Positions 61,859-64,000 of a stretch of DNA of 64,000 nt are shown one piece after another (positions within the stretch are counted from its first letter, which is position 1; each line of letters starts with the position of its first letter). Location: assembly GCF_024296865.1 (NCBI RefSeq), contig NZ_CP101134.1:2418001-2482000 (forward strand). The letters run 5' to 3'. The position numbers and the translations under genes are program-made. This DNA comes from Sphingobacterium sp. LZ7M1 (GTDB taxonomy: Bacteria > Bacteroidota > Bacteroidia > Sphingobacteriales > Sphingobacteriaceae). Below the pieces are notes generated by a model. The model saw only the letters and a program-made list of their open reading frames with translations, ran no database searches and was not told the DNA's origin.

Positions 61859-62240
61859 ATAGCTAAATTTAGGTTCGCATTGTTCCGAGATCCTTCCTGC
61901 GTCAGGACGACAGTTTGGTGGCAACTGAAGAATTGTGAACTGTACGCCAAGGCAATCATAGCTAAATTTAGGTTCGCATTGTTCCGAGATCCTTCCTGCG
62001 TCAGGACGACAGTTTGGTGGCAACTGAAGAATTGTGAACTGTACGCCAATGCAATCATAACTAAATTTAGGTTTTCATTGTTCCGAGATCCTTCCTGCGT
62101 CAGGACGACAATTTGGTGGCAACCGAAGGTAAAGGAACTATTCACCAAGGCAATCATAGCTAAATTTAGGTTTTCATTGTTCCAAGATCCTTCCTACGTC
62201 AGGACGACAATTAGGTGCTAACCGAAGGAAAGAATAGTTC
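61846..62240. repeat. Four tandem copies of a 99-bp repeat
   Basis: Units start at 61846, 61945, 62044 and 62143, exactly 99 bases apart, with a decayed fifth start near 62240. Each contains TTGTTCCGAGATCCTTCCT and GCGTCAGGACGACA. The reverse complement of this stretch matches the core of the 37/55-bp array at 35786-36355. Open frames across it on both strands are repeat artefacts. Confidence 0.93.
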
Positions 62241-62411
62241 ACCAATTACCTTCCCAAAGGAGGATAAAATTCTGTCGATTGCATAGTTTCTATCTTATCC
62301 TTATTCGAGACATAGTCGGGGCACATTCGAACATCTGTTTGAAATTATTTTATCCATTTTGCGAATTTTCGGAATATGCCTCGAATAAGGTCAAATTAGT
62401 CTCAAAGAAAA

Positions 62412-62470
62412 AAGGATTGAAATCGGGGAGATTTCAATCCTTAACTAACCAATTATTAACCTAAATTATG
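62412..62470 (+). promoter_or_regulatory. Leader element B: hairpin with CGGGGAG loop plus conserved tail
   Basis: AAGGATTGAAAT (62412-62423) pairs with ATTTCAATCCTT (62431-62442) around CGGGGAG. It is followed by TAACCAATTATTAACC and TAAATTATGA, as in element A at 29943-30002. It lies about 95 bases before the helicase start. Confidence 0.6.
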
Positions 62471-62562
62471 AATACTATCTTATACTCAAAACCTATGCCA
62501 AAAAATCAAACCTATAATTTTTTTGCTCAATTTAGCTTAGGAAGCTTAAATACCGATCATTA

Positions 62563-63888
62563 ATGATAATTTTGTCCATGCAACATTTGAACACCTATCT
62601 AAAAAATCTGAACATCGAAGCACTAAATCCTATGCAGGAAGAGGTATTAAAAGAGTTCAGTACATCCCGTGACCTTGTACTCCTATCTCCTACTGGTTCT
62701 GGTAAGACACTAGCATTTAGTTTGTTATTGTTCAAATTATTGGGTGACAACATCAGTAAAGGTACTAAAGCCATGATCGTTGTGCCTACTCGTGAGCTAG
62801 CATTGCAGATCGAATCGGTTATCAAGCAAATGAACAGTGCTATCAATGTTGCCTTATTATATGGCGGAAACAACAGCCAACTGGAGAAAGATAAAATAAA
62901 ACAGCAACCTACTTTGATCATCGGTACTCCCGGAAGGATCATCTATCATATCGACCGCGTTCCTGCACTTTTGGAAGGTTGCCATACATTGGTATTGGAT
63001 GAATTCGATAAATCACTGGAATTAGGATTCCAGGACCAATTAAGCTATATCGTCAGGGCATGTAGAGATGTGAAGCATAAGATCCTGACATCTGCAACAG
63101 ATATGGAAGAGATTCCAGCGTTCCTGGAATTGAATGACCCAATTAAATTGGATTATGTAGATAACCACGGTTTAAGACCAGACCTGACTTACTATAGGGT
63201 CATGAGCAGTACTAAATTAAAACTGGAGTCCCTGTTCAAATTGCTTTGTAAAATTGGGAACGAACGGGTTTTGGTTTTCTGTAACCATAGGGAAGCTGTA
63301 GATAATATTTCCGAGATATTGGAAGGGAAAGGGATCGAGAGCATACCTTACCATGGAGGATTGGAACAGTTTGTCCGTGAGTTGACAATCATTAAGATCA
63401 AGAATGGCAGCCAGAACATTTTGGTGACCACGGATTTAGCCGCGAGAGGTTTGGATATCCCTGAAATGAACCATGTGGTACACTATCAATTCCCTTATAA
63501 GGAGGATGAATTTATCCATAGAAACGGACGTGCAGGCAGAAATGGACAAAAGGGCTATGTATATGGTATCCTGACCGATGAGGATCGCGCAGCTCATTAT
63601 CTAGAAGGTGCGGAGACCCTTGAATTGGATGGCTTCTATCCTATTCCTGAAGAACCAGAATTTAAGACCTTAAGGATCAATGCCGGGAAGAAACAGAAGG
63701 TCAACAAGATCGATATCGTAGGATATATCTTGAACTTACCCGAGATTAGCAAAGATGATTTAGGTTTGATCGTAGTGAAACCTCATGATTCCTATGTGGC
63801 TATCCGTTCAGAAGTCGCCAATAAGGTTGTCAAAAATGGCACTAACGGTAAAATCAAGGGACAAAAAGTCAGGATAAACCTAATCTAA
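62563..63888 (+). CDS. DEAD-box ATP-dependent RNA helicase
   Basis: This 441-residue helicase remodels RNA, probably in ribosome assembly or cold adaptation. Motifs: SPTGSGKT (Walker A) near residue 45, PTRELALQ, GTPGRI, LDEFDKS (motif II, Asp-Glu-Phe-Asp instead of DEAD), SAT and HRNGRAGRNG. The C-terminus has a DbpA-like RNA-binding domain (VNKIDIVGYILNLPEISKDDLGLI). A second ATG at 62578 is an alternative start; a -7-like TAATTTTG (62567-62574) just before it hints at a leaderless transcript. Confidence 0.92.
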   Translation: MIILSMQHLNTYLKNLNIEALNPMQEEVLKEFSTSRDLVLLSPTGSGKTLAFSLLLFKLLGDNISKGTKAMIVVPTRELALQIESVIKQMNSAINVALLYGGNNSQLEKDKIKQQPTLIIGTPGRIIYHIDRVPALLEGCHTLVLDEFDKSLELGFQDQLSYIVRACRDVKHKILTSATDMEEIPAFLELNDPIKLDYVDNHGLRPDLTYYRVMSSTKLKLESLFKLLCKIGNERVLVFCNHREAVDNISEILEGKGIESIPYHGGLEQFVRELTIIKIKNGSQNILVTTDLAARGLDIPEMNHVVHYQFPYKEDEFIHRNGRAGRNGQKGYVYGILTDEDRAAHYLEGAETLELDGFYPIPEEPEFKTLRINAGKKQKVNKIDIVGYILNLPEISKDDLGLIVVKPHDSYVAIRSEVANKVVKNGTNGKIKGQKVRINLI

Positions 63889-64000
63889 TTTCTTGATATA
63901 CTGCAGGATAATATCGGGTACAAGGTGACTGATATCTCCATTGTTTTTCCAGATATCGCGAACAATAGTAGAAGAAATATGAGCCTCTCCGCTCCTGCTT
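63880..64000 (-). CDS. coaD: Pantetheine-phosphate adenylyltransferase (CoaD), C-terminal end, cut by window edge
   Basis: The last 40 or so codons of a minus-strand gene are visible, ending in TAG at 63880. The peptide contains EAHISSTIVRDIWKNNGDIS and HLVPDIILQYIKK, which matches the C-terminus of CoaD, the enzyme that adenylylates phosphopantetheine in coenzyme A synthesis. It overlaps the helicase gene end by nine bases, in convergent orientation. The active-site part is outside the window. Confidence 0.8.
   Translation of the reverse strand, partial: SRSGEAHISSTIVRDIWKNNGDISHLVPDIILQYIKKLD

Noticed and set aside
61816..62221. Protein-coding genes across the 99-bp repeats on both strands
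   Set aside because: The open frames exist only because 99 is divisible by three and the unit lacks stops. The repeated peptides have no domain.

Overview
The window is a chromosomal segment of a member of the Bacteroidota. Sphingobacteriaceae (a Sphingobacterium-like organism) is my best guess, from gene content and style only. Supporting signs are promoter -7 boxes of the TAnnTTTG type, few recognisable Shine-Dalgarno sites, a sulfite reductase with a helical C-terminal extension, Kdo and menaquinone-type genes, and Bacteroidota-style mobilization genes. No rRNA or tRNA gene was recognised.

Layout. (1) 1-4481, minus strand: assimilatory sulfate reduction operon (sulfite reductase, siroheme synthesis, APS/PAPS reductase, start of cysD). 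(2) 4628-8121: pstSCAB phosphate ABC transporter. (3) 8195-35701: ordinary chromosomal genes: dicarboxylate symporter, ferredoxin, acyl-CoA reductase-like protein, ftsE, grpE-dnaJ, kdsA, recQ, kdsD, an aminotransferase, cmk, topA, a UbiA-type prenyltransferase, engB, a Na-type ABC exporter, nhaA, riboflavin synthase, oxyR, mazG, a serine hydrolase, a HAD phosphatase and a TauE-like permease. (4) 35705-36650: a field of tandem and dispersed repeats, then an OmpA-like lipoprotein. (5) about 38030-60790: an AT-rich accessory island. (6) 60800-62470: a second repeat field whose modules match those of the first field in inverted orientation, then a DEAD-box helicase and the end of coaD.

The island holds several systems. 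First comes a short type II CBASS-like anti-phage operon (Nudix-family protein, CD-NTase, E2-like protein). Its promoter sits inside an inverted repeat and a possible antisense small RNA overlaps its leader. Next is a type I restriction-modification locus with a half-size S gene, hsdM, an active hsdS, three oppositely arranged silent hsdS half-cassettes, an autoinhibited Fic protein, a shortened tyrosine recombinase, hsdR and a YgjP-like metallopeptidase. This arrangement suggests phase-variable target recognition. A mobilizable-element backbone follows (relaxase, MobA-like protein, candidate oriT, DUF3408 pseudogene, two HTH proteins, integrase pseudogene). It carries a tightly overlapping four-gene cargo operon: an FkbH-like HAD protein, two DUF488 proteins and a frameshifted dual-OB-like gene. 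I recognise no described system for this cargo, and it is my main candidate for something new.

Several island genes are damaged: two in-frame TAG codons, one frameshift and one N-terminally shortened recombinase. The mobile element is therefore probably decaying, while CBASS and the restriction locus look intact. All functional statements rest on motif recognition by eye; no database search was run.
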